Origin: Bathynomus jamesi
Taxonomy: Eukaryota; Arthropoda; Malacostraca; Isopoda; Cirolanidae
Direction: 5' to 3'
Length of the DNA: 64,000 nt
Assembly: GCA_023014485.1 (NCBI GenBank)
Contig: JAJOZX010012259.1
Span: forward strand, 1 to 64,000
Shown here: piece by piece, positions 45,949 to 58,242 of the stretch
Layout: each line of letters begins with the position of its first letter
How positions within the stretch are numbered: position 1 is the first letter of the stretch
Notes under the pieces: model-generated
What the model was told of the DNA's origin: nothing
The model's database searches: none
What the model saw: the letters and a program-made list of their open reading frames with translations, nothing else
Program-made: the position numbers and the translations under genes

Positions 45949-46469
45949 CTGCATCAATCAGTCATATATATACTGGTATCAAAGGGTACACATTAGGGTG
46001 GCCCACTTTTCAATTTTTTTTGAAAAGTATAGGTGATCGTGGTTTTTCCCATTATTTGGCACTATACTAGCACATTGGTACCATTTTTACAAAAAGTGAT
46101 CAATATTTAGGGGTCTCGCATCGACCTTGAAATTACTAGTTTTTTTTTTTTTAAATGCGTACTTTTCAACTTTTTACTGAATCAAGATAAATCATTAAGT
46201 AGGGATGTTTTCTGAATCCTCTTAATGAGAGAAGTCGTTTGGTGTGCATGCCAATGTCATACGACTAACGGTTTAAAGGTTGTGCCTGTATACAGGTAAT
46301 ACTAATGTGCTAGTATAGTGCCAAATAATGGGAAAAACCACGATCACCTATACTTTTCAAAAAAATGAGTCACCATACCCGGACAGAATGTATAATATAT
46401 ATAGGTAATTAGAAAATGCACTATGCCTGTGCCAGGTACCTAACCTATTTCTTTTTTTGCAGATCATAA

Positions 46470-47622
46470 CATTTTGAAATTCTGTCCGAGTTCCTCATCC
46501 TTTGTCATGGACAAATCGATGGCAACCATAACTGGAAGAACTCTTGAAGCTACAAATAGAGTCATCAAAAGGAAAGGCGAAAATAACATCGCTACCTTCT
46601 CTAAGATCGGCCTCGGAAATTTTTTTAGTTGGCCAACCATCGTCCTCCATCAGTGGTAGCAAATTGCCAACAACATGGCAGGTTTTGCAATACTTGTACT
46701 TCTTCAGTGTTATCCAGTACACTGCTAACAGGAAAGACGCATTCAAAGAAACCATAAACGTCTTAAAGTTTTGGAACATGGCCTGCATTAAAACAATCAC
46801 AAAGCTCAACTGCGAACGGAAGCTAGAGGCATTGTGGAAAGAGTGGCACTTACTCCAAAAGAGCAGAAAATGAGAAACTGATGCCGGAGGAAAACGGCAG
46901 AAGTTTTCAGACAGTGTGGACAAGCTGTGGGATATCGGAGCATCTGACGCTGTCAAAGATATAAAGAAGAATCGACTGCTGTCCGACAAGGACAAGAAAG
47001 AAGACATTGACTTCTACCTTGATCAACGTGGTCCTCGGGTGGCAACGATGAGCGGGAACGATAAAGTTTTCGCTGTAAAAAGAAAGCTACAGGAAGGAAA
47101 AAAACGTCCTCGCCAGGAGCCACAAACCTCAAAGTGTGCATACGAAACCGGAGATGAGGCCATGGAGAATGATGATACTGGCATGTCAGGAGAGTCGGAG
47201 ACAGAACTAGCGTTCCCCCTGCCAAAAGAGCCAAGTGTGTCTGTCAATCTTCCTCGCCACATCCTTAATGCACCTGCTGTCATGGAAGTGGCTGATCATT
47301 TCCGCATGTCCAATAATCAGGTGCGTATTGTGTATAGTATTCATCGATAGCTTCAGTTTTAAAGTGTCCCATAACCAACATGTATTCTTGACAGTTTCCT
47401 TTCCACTTTCCATTCTCTACATAGGTAGTAAACATTGTGGCTACTATCACATGTTCGGCGGATCCACCAGCAGACCTCAATCAGTTCAGCATCTCGAAAG
47501 AAACGGCTCGCCGGGGAAGTGTGTCACATTGCCGTGAAGTGGCGACGGCTGTGAAGGACTCCTTCACGCCACCGAAGCACACTGTTGTCCACTGGGATGG
47601 CAAAATGGTCAAGGTCAGTTGA
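46470..47622 (+). pseudogene. Family A hAT transposase, copy III, N-terminal half
   Basis: Plus-strand exon-like pieces: 46544-46873 with EIFLVGQPSSSISGSKLPT and DAFKETINVLKFWNMACIK; 46916-47350 with KLWDIGASDAVKDIKKNRLL and ATMSGNDKVFAVKRKL, ending before a GTGCG donor; and, after an intron and CATAG acceptor, 47426-47616 with ISKETARRGSVSHCREVA and the first-acid block VVHWDGKMVK (Asp at 47596-47598). A GTCAGT donor follows. The downstream catalytic part (FDTT, CRHH, RWMAK) is absent right of the retrotransposon, so the copy was already internally deleted. Confidence 0.75.
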
Positions 47623-47737
47623 TTAAGTTTTCATAGCTATCAATTTAGTAATGAGATTCATGAAGCATATGTCAATTAAAGAGAGAACTGAATGTGAACA
47701 AAAATAGGTTACTTTACAACCATGAAATTGAAATATA

Positions 47738-48770
47738 TGTAAAAATGAACCATAAATAATTCCCATATTCCTATATTATCTTATCCTTCATGTAATTCTT
47801 GTATTCATTTATATAGTCTCTGTATCCATTGTAAGAAAAAGTATCCATTTTAAAAATTCATGTGTTATATGGTTCATGTATAATCTTATATATTTAACTT
47901 TATATAATGCCTATACTCATATGTATGTACGTGTGTGTATTCATTTTTACATAAGGACCAAAATCGCCCAACGCGAGTTTGGATAAAATATTTGAATAAT
48001 TGGTGACCTGTTGTTTTTTAAAATCTCATAATCATTTTTTAGATTTCGCTTACTAAGGAATCCTGTTAAGCTTTGCAATGTTCACATTTTGTATACACTC
48101 TCTTTCGTTATAAACAATGAGATCATGTCTTGCCTAAGCATTAAAATTGTACAACTTAAACCTTAAAATTTCACTCATATGCATATTTTAGTGTAAAGAT
48201 GCATAGTCCGATTTCCACTTTTAGTTAACTTGGCAGATCATGATAACATCAGATCTGAAAAGTCGCGGGTTAAGATAAAAATATGGTTTCATCTTCAAAT
48301 ATTTTGTTTACTCATTCAAGCCTTACCACAGCTAAAAAATTTACTTATTTTCAAATATTGTGCAAAAATAATACAGCCTTCTTAGCATTTAATAATAATA
48401 ATGTTAGCAGTTTTTGGGTATATAAACCCATTCAAATTCATCCATTGTCATTCAGAAGCTAATTCAGAGGCTGAGCACTACCTGTATTTTTTAGCAGTAA
48501 AATTACAGTTGAAGCTAGTTTTTACCTTATCCTTCGAGCCTTGCTCTCTTCAGAAAAACTTAGAAAACTTTCCGGATACGCTATAAGAAGAATCCGGAAC
48601 CTTCAGCATTTAGATTGCGAATCTACCAGAGTCCTCCGAGCCACTATAGAAGAACTCGGAGAGTAACATAGAAGAAAAACCACTTCAAGGCACCTATCCG
48701 TTGCTTGCCTCCTAAACCAGAACCCCCGTCAATCCGAACCACCCCAGGGCCATAGACGGAGGGGTTAACA
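47738..48770 (+). repeat. 5' LTR of the env-bearing gypsy element
   Basis: Starts TGTAAAAATGAACC and ends GGGGTTAACA. The primer binding site begins TGGCGACCC at 48773, which fits tRNA-Arg for eight bases (as in mdg1/412-type elements). This is a weak assignment. Confidence 0.92.
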
Positions 48771-48778
48771 ACTGGCGA

Positions 48779-48927
48779 CCCTTTAACCAGGATCTTCACG
48801 ACTCCAGGATTCTTCCAGTCCTCCAGACCCTTTAACCAGGATCTCCACGACTCCAGGATTCTTCCAGTCCTCCAGACCCTTTAACCAGGATCTTCACGAC
48901 TCCAGGATTCTTCCAGTCTTCCAGACC
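48779..48927 (+). repeat. Three-copy 49-bp tandem repeat in the leader
   Basis: Units beginning CCCTTTAACCAGGATC start at 48779, 48828 and 48877. The first unit overlaps the primer binding site region. Confidence 0.9.
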
Positions 48928-49740
48928 CTGGAACCAGAACCAACACCCAGTTGACCATCGTGTCACGACTTCGAGTTCGTCACATCCACCCGTGAACCGG
49001 TGCGTTACGACTCCAAGTTCTTCACACCTACTTTTCATCTAGGAACAAGTGGCCAGCCAGACACGTCTTCAGGACACACCTCAAAAGGATTTCGCCATAG
49101 GAATCTTGTTAAGTACAAAACTCTTTTTTAAAATAATTTCTAAACATTTGAAAAGTAATTATTATTAACAATTAATATTTAGTATTGAGCCAGAATTAAC
49201 AAAAAACACAGTGAACACTACAGACACCAGTGATACACTCTTGTTATTGAAAACAGTATTGTCACAGTTATTTTCAGTTATTTTTACTATTCTATTTAGT
49301 ATAGTATAATTTTATTTAATGTACCAAACATAGTATTACCATACCATCACGTACATTTGAGTGAAATTTTGTTTACATTTTTATTTTTGTTTGCAATCTT
49401 TTCAAATTTTCCCCGAGTTAGGCAAACTGTTGTGCATTATTTTTTTTTAGATAGTGTAGTTAGGAAAACCCCTTAAGTGATCATTCCATGAATTAAGATC
49501 GGTCAAGCAGACCTAATTAGAATATTAATAAGTACCTTCACATATGAGCGATTCAGATGGTGCGCTTTCTGACATCGAAGAATTACCTACATCCATTTTT
49601 CCACCTACCCCGCGCCCTTCAAACATATTCCCAAACACACAAGTCAGTATGTCTCAGTCTCAAACCCCCGCCCCAGCATATATTAACTTAGGCAGATTAG
49701 TAAATCTTCCTCATACTGTTTTAATTTTTAAGGGGACCAT

Positions 49741-52376
49741 TAGAGTGTCCCAATTTTTTTTGTTCCTGAAGTTTGTCATGCACACCCCCCTAATTTCTTC
49801 CACTCATGAAAACATGCCAGCAAGATGAATTTCATTCGTGTTCTTTAATTTTAAGGGTCCCCTCAAACCATGTGTTACTATTGCTGAACGGCTACTCTCT
49901 ACCTTATACTAATTGTAGCATATTTCTTTTCAGGTTATGGATACAAGAAAGCAGGAGACTGTGTGGTTGGTGGGGGTGTTGCGAAATGAACCCCTGGAAA
50001 CGCTGTGTCAACTCCCGACAGTGGGAGATGTTCTTTGACGTCTGTTGTTCTTCACTCGGAAGAAAAAAACGTCCACGGCGGAAGCTGCCAATGTGGTAGC
50101 TGATGAGGTTATGGCGGTGTGGGCTCGGGCATCTATTCCGACCTCCCACAAGCCCAAGTGGACTATGAGAAGGTTGCCAGAAACTGAAACCGTGGGGGAG
50201 AGAAGCAACTGGAGCGGGAAAAGGGATTCCAAGCCAACCTGAATACACTGTTCGAAACAGCTCATGCCAACGCCATGAAACTCATCAAAGTCCCCGAAGA
50301 CCGAGACTTTCTGAATGACCAGCGAACCGTGCGGAAGATGTACATCGGAGGAGAGGACCTGGAGTTTGCTCGCAGGGCAGCGGAGCGGGAGAAACGCCGA
50401 GCAGCTGAAGAGAAGAGGAAGAAGAAAAGCCGCGAAGAGATGGACTCACTGCAAGCAAAAGGAACGGTGAAAAGTGGGTCTTCTTCTTCTTCGGAGTCCA
50501 TGGCCGAAGCATCCAATGATGATGTCCAATATTCCTCTCCTGGTCCTTCGGCTCCTCGATCCGCTCCCAAGGACGGCCAAGTGTCGGCAAGGAGGATCAT
50601 CCAATATCCCAATTTTGCTGCAGCCCTGGATCGAACTGGAACCTCAGTACGCCAAGCGATGCACATTGTGGCTCCAGCACTCGCTGCCACGGGAGTTGAG
50701 TTATCCTCGGTCACCTTGTCCAAATCAAGTCTTCACCGTTCACGGCAGAAGTCCAGGAAGAACTTGGCAGCCGGAATCAAGACCGAGTTCAATCCTGATA
50801 CGCCGCTTGTCGTCCACTTTGATGGCAAACTCCTCCCTGATTCGGATGGAGGGAAATTGGATCGCATACCAGTGCTGGTCAGCGGGAAGAATCTTGAGAA
50901 GTTGTTGGCGATCCCAAAAATCCCTGATAGCACGGGACAGCGGATGGCTGGAGCTGTTCTGAAGGTGCTGGACAATTGGCCGCAAGTTCAACCATGGATT
51001 GCCGGTCTCTGCTTCGACACAACAGCGGCGCTTGTACGATTATCCAGGACCAAATGGACCGCCGCGTTCTTTTCCTAGCTTGCAGACACCACATGATGGA
51101 ATTGGTAATCACCTCAGTCTTTGACCTGTTCTTCAGGTCTTCTGGCCCCGAAATTGCGCTGTTCGCTCGCTTCAAATCCCAATGGGAGTTCATCGACCAG
51201 AAGCAGGCTTCTCCGTTCAACGGCGATGGCCCAAGCGACATCCTTTCGGAATGGGTGGCATTGAAAAAAGAGCAGATTGTCCACTTCATTGAAGACCAGC
51301 TTGAAGTTGGCCACCCAAGAGACGATTATCGGGAGTTCCTGATCCTCGCTCTGGTCTTCCTCGATGGTCATGGCAAACGAGATCTCCGGTACAATCGTCC
51401 TGGAGCATACCACCGGGCCAGGTGGATGGCCAAAGGCATTTACTGTCTTAAGATGTTCATCTTCCGAAGCCAATTCCACCTGACCGCTCACAAGGTCCAG
51501 TCACTACGCAGGATAAACATCTTTGCCGTCACATCTACCTCCAGAGGTGGTTCGAGGCTCCATTGACGGCGGACACGCCCGTCAATGACCTGGAGCTGTT
51601 GGAGGACCTAGAGCGGTACAAGGCGGTGGATCATGATGTAGGTACAGCCGCATTGACGAAATTCCGGGGCCACCTCTGGTACCTAAGCGAAGATTTAGCC
51701 GGACTCGCTATGTTCTCCTCCAAAACCACCGATGCAGAGAAGACGGCCATGCTCCAAAACCTGCACAAGAAGACCGAAAACCCAAAAGATCTGCGTCGGC
51801 TGGAGGGAAAGAGTGTCTTGACCGTGAGACGGTCGGATTTGAGCACCTTGGTCACGAAAAGGACTCAAAACCTTTTTCATTGCCTGAAGCTGCCGGTTCC
51901 AAAAACCCCCAAAGATCTCAAAGGATGTGCACCATCGTTGAAGTCTGTGAACGACGCGGCAGAACGGGCGGTGAAACTGGCGGAAGATTTCAACGAGGGC
52001 CTGACAAAAAACGAGGAGGAACGGCAGCTCGTGTACCAAGTCGTCGAATACCACCACCAGCAGTTCCCCTCAGCAGACAAAAAGATCCTCTGTCCCCGAA
52101 ATGAAATGTGCCATTAGGAAGTATTTCCATTTCCTTTAATTTAGTCATTAGAAAGAATTTACATTTCATTCTTCCATTCTAGAATGATTAATGCTGAGCA
52201 TTTACGTTTGTTCATATAGGGTCGAATAAACAAGGTCAATGAGGGGACCCTTCCCCTCCTAAGAGGCCAATGAAATTTCGCCCATTTTTTCCTTTCTTCA
52301 AGTGTAATTAATTAAAGGGGTGTGCGATTTGACTCTTGCAAATTTTTATTTTCACATGTGAAGCTGGGACACCCTA
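49741..52376 (+). mobile_element. Family A hAT transposon, copy IV, inserted in gag
   Basis: Ends TAGAGTGTCCCAA and the inverse of TAGGGTGTCCCAG are flanked by an exact GGGACCAT duplication (49733-49740, 52377-52384). At 2636 bp it is the most compact copy and the youngest layer at this locus. Confidence 0.95.
49985..52117 (+). pseudogene. Family A hAT transposase, copy IV, nearly full length with a few breaks
   Basis: An N-terminal piece (49985-50242) has a LPTVGDVL-type block and VMAVWARASIPTSHKPKW. The main ORF (50275-51078) has AMKLIKVPEDRDFLNDQR, a charged coiled region, NFAAALDRTGTSVRQAMHIV, and the first acid in VVHFDGKLLPD (50821-50823). FDTTA (Asp 51016-51018) is followed by a short frame-breaking deletion of the SNTG part. 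The next ORF (50976-51566) has LACRHH (51081-51092), a PRDDYREFLILALVFL block and YHRARWMAKGIY. The last ORF (51563-52117) has HLWYLSEDLAGLAMF and SVNDAAERAVKLAEDFNEGL. Three to four frameshifts disable it. Confidence 0.88.
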
Positions 52377-53524
52377 GGGACCATAGATAATCGTTTTGTT
52401 GAACCGCGCGTAAGACCTTGGGTTGAGTCTTTAGAGCAACATTTCTTATGCGAGAATATTACCGATGATGATATAAAAATCAGAGAAGCAAAAAGATTTA
52501 TTGACCCTAAAGAGGGAAATGCCCATGACACAGTCACTTACGTCCCATCAATTAGCGAAGCTATAACATGGGACGATTTTAAACAAAACCTATTAGAATT
52601 TTTTAAAGAAATAACCCTTGCACAACCCTTAGCCACATTAGAAGCAGTCTTCCAAGTTAAATGGAAGAAAGAGGAACACGAGGATTTAAACAATTTTATT
52701 ACACATACACACAAACTTGTAGGAGAAGCCCTCCGGGCCGCAGAAAATGCATGTGGCATAACTTTTACTTCGAAACAAAGAAATTTAATAGTAGCCACAA
52801 CCATTTACCAAAACTTACCCGGAGCGCCTAAAAAAAAGTTTCAGGAGTTTTTAAATGTTGACAAACCTGTCAGTGTAGCCATAAACAAAACACGGGAACA
52901 TCACCCCGATTTAGCAAACCAAACCTACCGAAAGGGTAGAGAAACCCCTGTACAGTATATTCAGCAGCAGCCACAACACCAATACCAACAGCAACAACAA
53001 CAACAATATAAACCAAGGCAAATACAGGGAACACCCCAGAAACAAGCCCCCCAAACCCAGAATACACGCCCTCCTCCACAGTGTTTTAACTGTGATAGTT
53101 TTGGGCATATGATAAGTCAATGTAATTACCCCTCGTATTGCTCCCACTGTCACGAACATGGTCATCGCCGTGGCGATCGCCAAAAGTGTGCTGATAAAGC
53201 CCCTGCAGGGTATAGACCCCACTTTCAGAAACCAAACCAACCACGTCCCCAAAACGTATCCCAAAAGTCACCCAATCCCCAGAAACCAGTCCATTCCCAG
53301 CCTCAGTCGAACTACCAACCCAATAAATCACGACCACAGGGTCACCCACACTCTTACCCCATGTATAAACCCCAATACAACCAGCAAGGTCAACTAGTTC
53401 GGTACGTAGAAGTACCCGGGGAGGAATCATTTTCCCCAGAGAACAGTTTTCAAGAACACCCTTCAGCCTATGATATCCCCGTAGAATATGATCCAGGTCC
53501 TCCCATAGAAGACCATGTGATCCC

Positions 53525-53531
53525 TTTTTTA
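53525..53531 (+). promoter_or_regulatory. -1 ribosomal frameshift slippery heptamer between gag and pol
   Basis: T TTT TTA is placed exactly in the gag codon phase (CCT TTT TTA). A -1 slip enters the frame that carries protease. Gag stops 40 nt later, at 53571-53573. Gypsy-type elements commonly use -1 frameshifting here. A downstream structure was not computed. Confidence 0.65.
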
Positions 53532-54189
53532 GACCCTACATTGGAGGCAGCAGTTCAACCTCCTCCCTCCTAAATTACAGTAGTAAGCCCAGATACGCAC
53601 ACAAACTCCCCATCAGGATAATAGGTGCGGACCTCTTAGATTTAATAATAAATTGTAGTACGGATAACCAAGATTTAACTGCTCTCCTAGATACAGGAGC
53701 ACACGCAACGTTAATTAAGAAACAATGCGTAGATGAATTACTAGAGAGTACCAATTATAAATATGAACTTAAGGCACCATCCTGCCAACTTAGAGGAGTT
53801 ACGGGCACACCCATACCCACATATGGAGAAATTGAGTTATATTTAGAAATTGGAAACGCGGTATACCCCGCGAAATGTTGTATAGTGGACACAGTCGCCA
53901 CCTTTCAGACAGACATCCTACTAGGGATGGATTTTTTTAACCGGAATCAATGGGAGATTTACCCAGCCGGAAAGTTAGTAAAGTGTCGAAATAGGACACA
54001 CCATCTCCGCGAGGATGACAGACAACTTAATGCTAATAGACTTAGCTCAGTTCAGATTTCCGAAAGAAATAGGAAACCCCCTCTACTTGATAGCAGATCA
54101 AGTCGGCCGGTTGCATCCAGAGGGACAACCGCTCCAGCAATCAGACCCCAGGGTAATCAGTTCCAGTTGTTGAATCCAGTTGGATCAAC

Positions 54190-54645
54190 CCAGTCAGTTT
54201 CCAGACAGTCAGTTTCCAGACAGTCAGTTTCCAGACAGTCAGTTTCCAGACAGTCAGTTTCCAGACAGTCAGTTTCCAGACAGTCAGTTTCCAGACAGCC
54301 AGTTTCCAGTCAGCCAGCTTCCAGTCAGCCAGCTTCCAGTCAGCCAGCTTCCAGTCAGCCAGTTCCAGTCAGCCAGCTTCCAGTCAGCCAGCTTCCAGTC
54401 AGCCAGCTTCCAGTCAGCCAGCTTCCAGTCAGCCAGCTTCCAGTCAGCCAGCTTCCAGTCAGCCAGCTTCCAGTCAGCCAGCTTCCAGTCAGCCAGCTTC
54501 CAGTCAGCCAGCTTCCAGTCAGCCAGCTTCCAGTCAGCCAGCTTCCAGTCAGCCAGCTTCCAGTCAGCCAGCTTCCAGTCAGCCAGCTTCCAGTCAGTCA
54601 GTTTCCAGTCAGTCAGTTTCCAGTCAGCCAGCTTCAGTTCAGCCA
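54190..54645 (+). repeat. 15-bp coding tandem repeat in pol (about 30 copies)
   Basis: Eight units of CAGTCAGTTTCCAGA are followed by about twenty of CAGCCAGCTTCCAGT and two intermediate units. They encode five-residue repeats such as QSVSR, QPASS or LPVSQ, depending on frame. The array lies between protease and RT, where close relatives usually have no such expansion. Confidence 0.95.
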
Positions 54646-57600
54646 ATAAGGCAAATTTTAGTCGCCGAACCAGAATCAGATTCACAATTTTTCATATGCC
54701 CTACTGAGCATGTAACAGTAGCACCTTATGAGAAGATTTGTTTCCTAGCAAAAGTAGTTAACAGTCAAGGAAAATTATTAGAGTCAGAGCGTACTCTGAT
54801 TACAGAGAAAAGTAATTTCAAAAGAGATGTTCTTATTGCCCAAGTCCTTAGTCAGAGTCAGAATTCAGCTATCCCTGTTGTTTGTTTAAACAAAGGAGAA
54901 AGACCTATAGAATTAACTTCAAATCAGAAAATAGGAACTGTTTCCACAGTAGAAATAGATTCAGATTTCCCCATCAGTACGATAAATCGTGTTTCCAGTT
55001 CCTTAGAATTAAAGCCTTCAATATTAAAAGAAGAATATAAGAAATGTCTGAAGCACTCCCTTCAGGAGTCACCAGCTTTACAGGATCCCAAACTAATGGA
55101 ATCACTTCTCGATTTCCTGATAAGAAATAAAGATGTGATTGCCCTAACCGGAGATCCTCTGGGCCGAACTAATTTGGTCCCTTTTGAAATCAAATTGGAA
55201 CCCAATTCCAGACCCATTTTCATTCCTCCCTATCGGGTTCCACATTCTCAATTAGTCACTATTGAGGGACACATCAAGGACATGTTGGAGCAGGATGTCA
55301 TTCAGCCTTCAGCTAGTCCCTGGTCTGCTCCTATGATTCTCATCTCCAAAAAGGACGGAACATCTCGCCCTTGTATAGATTTTAGACGCCTGAATAACAT
55401 TACCATCCCAGACCGTTTCCCAATTCCAAACATGCAGGAAACAATTCTGAACGTAGGGAAAGCGAATTTTTTTCATCCCTCGATTTAACATCAGGTTATT
55501 GGCAAATGGAGGTCAGTCCCGAATCTCGGGCAGTGACTGCTTTCTCCACTAACCGAGGCCATTACGAATTCCAGGTTTTACCTTTCGGAGTCCGAAATGG
55601 GCCTGCTAATTTCTCTAGGTTGATGAATATAGTCCTTTCCGACCTATTAGGTGTCGAAGCTCTCGTGTATCTTGACGATATTATCGTCTATAGTTCGGAC
55701 ATAAAAACACACTTTCAACACCTTCATAATGTGCTATCACACTTGAGAAAAGCACACCTTAAACTGAAGCTTGCAAAGTGCAATTTTTTACAAGAATCCC
55801 TGGTATACCTAGGATTCCTACTCTCGTCCACAGGAATTAAACCTGATCCAGCCAAACTCGAAGCCCTGGAAAGATACCCTGTACCCAAGACCATCAACGA
55901 CGCCCATGCATTTATTGGTTTTGTTGGATTCTATCGGAACTTTATCCCCCAATTTTCGAATATTGCTAAACCTATTACTAATTTGTTCCAGAAAAATTCG
56001 AAATTTAACTGGGAATCCGATCACCAACATGCCTTTGAAACTTTAATTAATAAACTAACCTGTCATCCCATTTTACAATATCCTGATTATACAAGACCCT
56101 TCATCATAGCCACAGATGCTTCCTCCTATGGACTAGGAGCCGTCCTGTTACAGGACGTAGACGGTGTGGAATTACCCAGTGCTTATGCCAGTCAACTTCT
56201 CTCTGCACCTCAATGGAATTATTCCACTACGGACCGAGAGGCCCTAGCGGTATATTGGGCTTTGAAAAAATTCCGAAATATCGTCTATGGCTACGATGTA
56301 ACCATCAAGACTGATCATAAGCCACTCACGTACCTCTTCAAGGACAAACTACTTGAAGGACGATTGAGTAGATGGGCTCTGTTGATTCAGGATTTTGCAG
56401 CGAAAATCGTATACAAACCGGGAAAACTTCAAGTTATTCCAGACGGATTGTCGAGACTCAAGCCCGACGCCCGAGTGAATAAAATAGGACTTCTTCCTGT
56501 GTTCGACTACGAGTGTCTGCAATACTCCCAACAACAGGACCAACACACCCAGAACCTTCGGGCGTACCTGGAACAAAAGGAACCATCAAAGGTAAAAGAA
56601 CAGTACAACCTCAAAGATGGGCTCGTACATTTCAGGAACGAAGATGGAAACGACCTCGTGGAGATACCAAAGGATCTCGTTGATATAGCCATTGGACTTT
56701 GTCACGACTCACCTTTTTATGGACACATGTGGCCGGATCGCACCATCAAAAGTCTTTTGGAGCGATACCATTTTCCCGAGATGAACAGAACGGTACATGA
56801 ATACATCGCCGAATGTCCATCGTGTTTAAAGCATAAGGGCAACGTACCATCCACCACTCTAATGCATAAATATCCAGTATGCCAGAGGCCCTGGCAAAGA
56901 ACTGGAATGGATATACTGGGACCATTTCCCAAAACATCAAAGGGAAATCAGTACATCATTGTGTTTACGGACCACTTCTCGCGTTACAGCGAAGTAGCCG
57001 CCATTCCAGATCAGACCTCGGAAACTGTGGCAAGAGCCCTAGTGGAACGCGTCATCCAAAACCATACCACTCCTTCCATCCTAATCTCGGATAACGCCCG
57101 TAGTTTCACTTCCAAACTGTTCGAGTCACTTTGTAACATGTGTAGAATTAAAAATACACACATTGTGGCATACCACCCACAGGCAAACGGCTTAGTGGAA
57201 AGGCACAATCGAAAGATCTTGGAAGCCCTGCGCCACGTTGTCGATGCATCCTCCCGTACATGGGATGATTCCCTTCCCATGGTACAAACAGCCATCAACA
57301 ATGGCTATAATGTGTCCATCGGGGACACCCCTCATTTCGTTCTATATCACTACGACAAGCGTCTACCTTTTGATTTGCCCGACCAAACAGACCCGGCAGT
57401 CCTAACATCTTCCGAAATGGCAGAAGCAAATCAGCAACTAGCTGAACGATCTTTCAAGATTTTTGACATAATCCGCTATGCCCTCGACCACCGAAACCAA
57501 CAGATGGAGCAAGAACAACATAGGCGTCATCCCCGTCAACGGACTATAATCGTTGGTATGCGATGTTATCTGAAGAGCGTGAAACTGCCAGGGGCTCATC

Positions 57601-58242
57601 GAAAATTATACCCGAAATGGGATGGCCCATATAGGATTATGAAAGACCTCGGAAAAAATTGTTATGAAATCCTCGACCTCCGGGATCATTCCAAACTAAA
57701 GATCATTCACGCTGACAATTTGAAGATAGCTTCCGAGCAACACCTTCCCAAAAAACAGCTGCCAGGCGTTCGAGCCGCCTATCCTTCAAAAGGTCAAGAT
57801 AACAAATCGAGCAAGGATCAAAAAACTGAAGTAGTCACCGCGGGAACCGCTACCCATGACGAAGATTGGTACCTCGTAATACCACCATTACTCGAGGCAA
57901 TCTCTGAACAAGAGGAGGCCCCAGAGCCAAGCGTCCCATCGGACCCAGACCCTGGAGAAACCCCTTCGAGAGAATCACTCAGTGGAACTCCACCATCTCC
58001 TCCAACTCCACCATCTCCTCTGTCACCACCCTCGCCGATTGATGATCGACGCACGGACCCGACATACCGCCCGCAAATGCATCACCCACGTGAACTAGAA
58101 CCTTCACATAAGAAACGAACCCGCTCAGAATCCGAGCTCAACAGTCGACCCCCATTGCCACCAAAACGAGGCCGACCCCTTCGCCCACCAACACAAGTAT
58201 CCACACAACTACCCCCAGCTCCGTATAACTTAAGGCGTAGAA

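Larger units (their letters stand above)
49544..53573 (+). pseudogene. gag: gag of the errantivirus-like element, split by a hAT
   Basis: ATG at 49544 opens a frame that is cut at 49740 by a family A hAT. It continues at 52385 and stops at 53573. The insert plus its duplication is 2644 bp, and the two flanks stand in frames that match the unbroken original. The second part has a capsid-like helical region, a Gln-rich stretch, then a CCHC knuckle CFNCDSFGHMISQC and a second, irregular knuckle CSHCHEHGH. Gag builds the particle and binds RNA. The inserted hAT contributes stops, so no full Gag is made. Confidence 0.88.

Noticed and set aside
46495..47007. 170-codon minus-strand ORF
   Set aside because: It is antisense to the family A copy III transposase exons, whose motifs lie on the plus strand.
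49806..50099. 97-codon plus-strand ORF
   Set aside because: It lies in the leader and N-terminal region of family A copy IV in a frame without family motifs.
50262..50723. 153-codon minus-strand ORF
   Set aside because: It is antisense to the family A copy IV transposase.
54284..54685. Minus-strand ORF of repeated LADWK peptides
   Set aside because: It is the reverse-strand shadow of the 15-bp coding repeat in pol.
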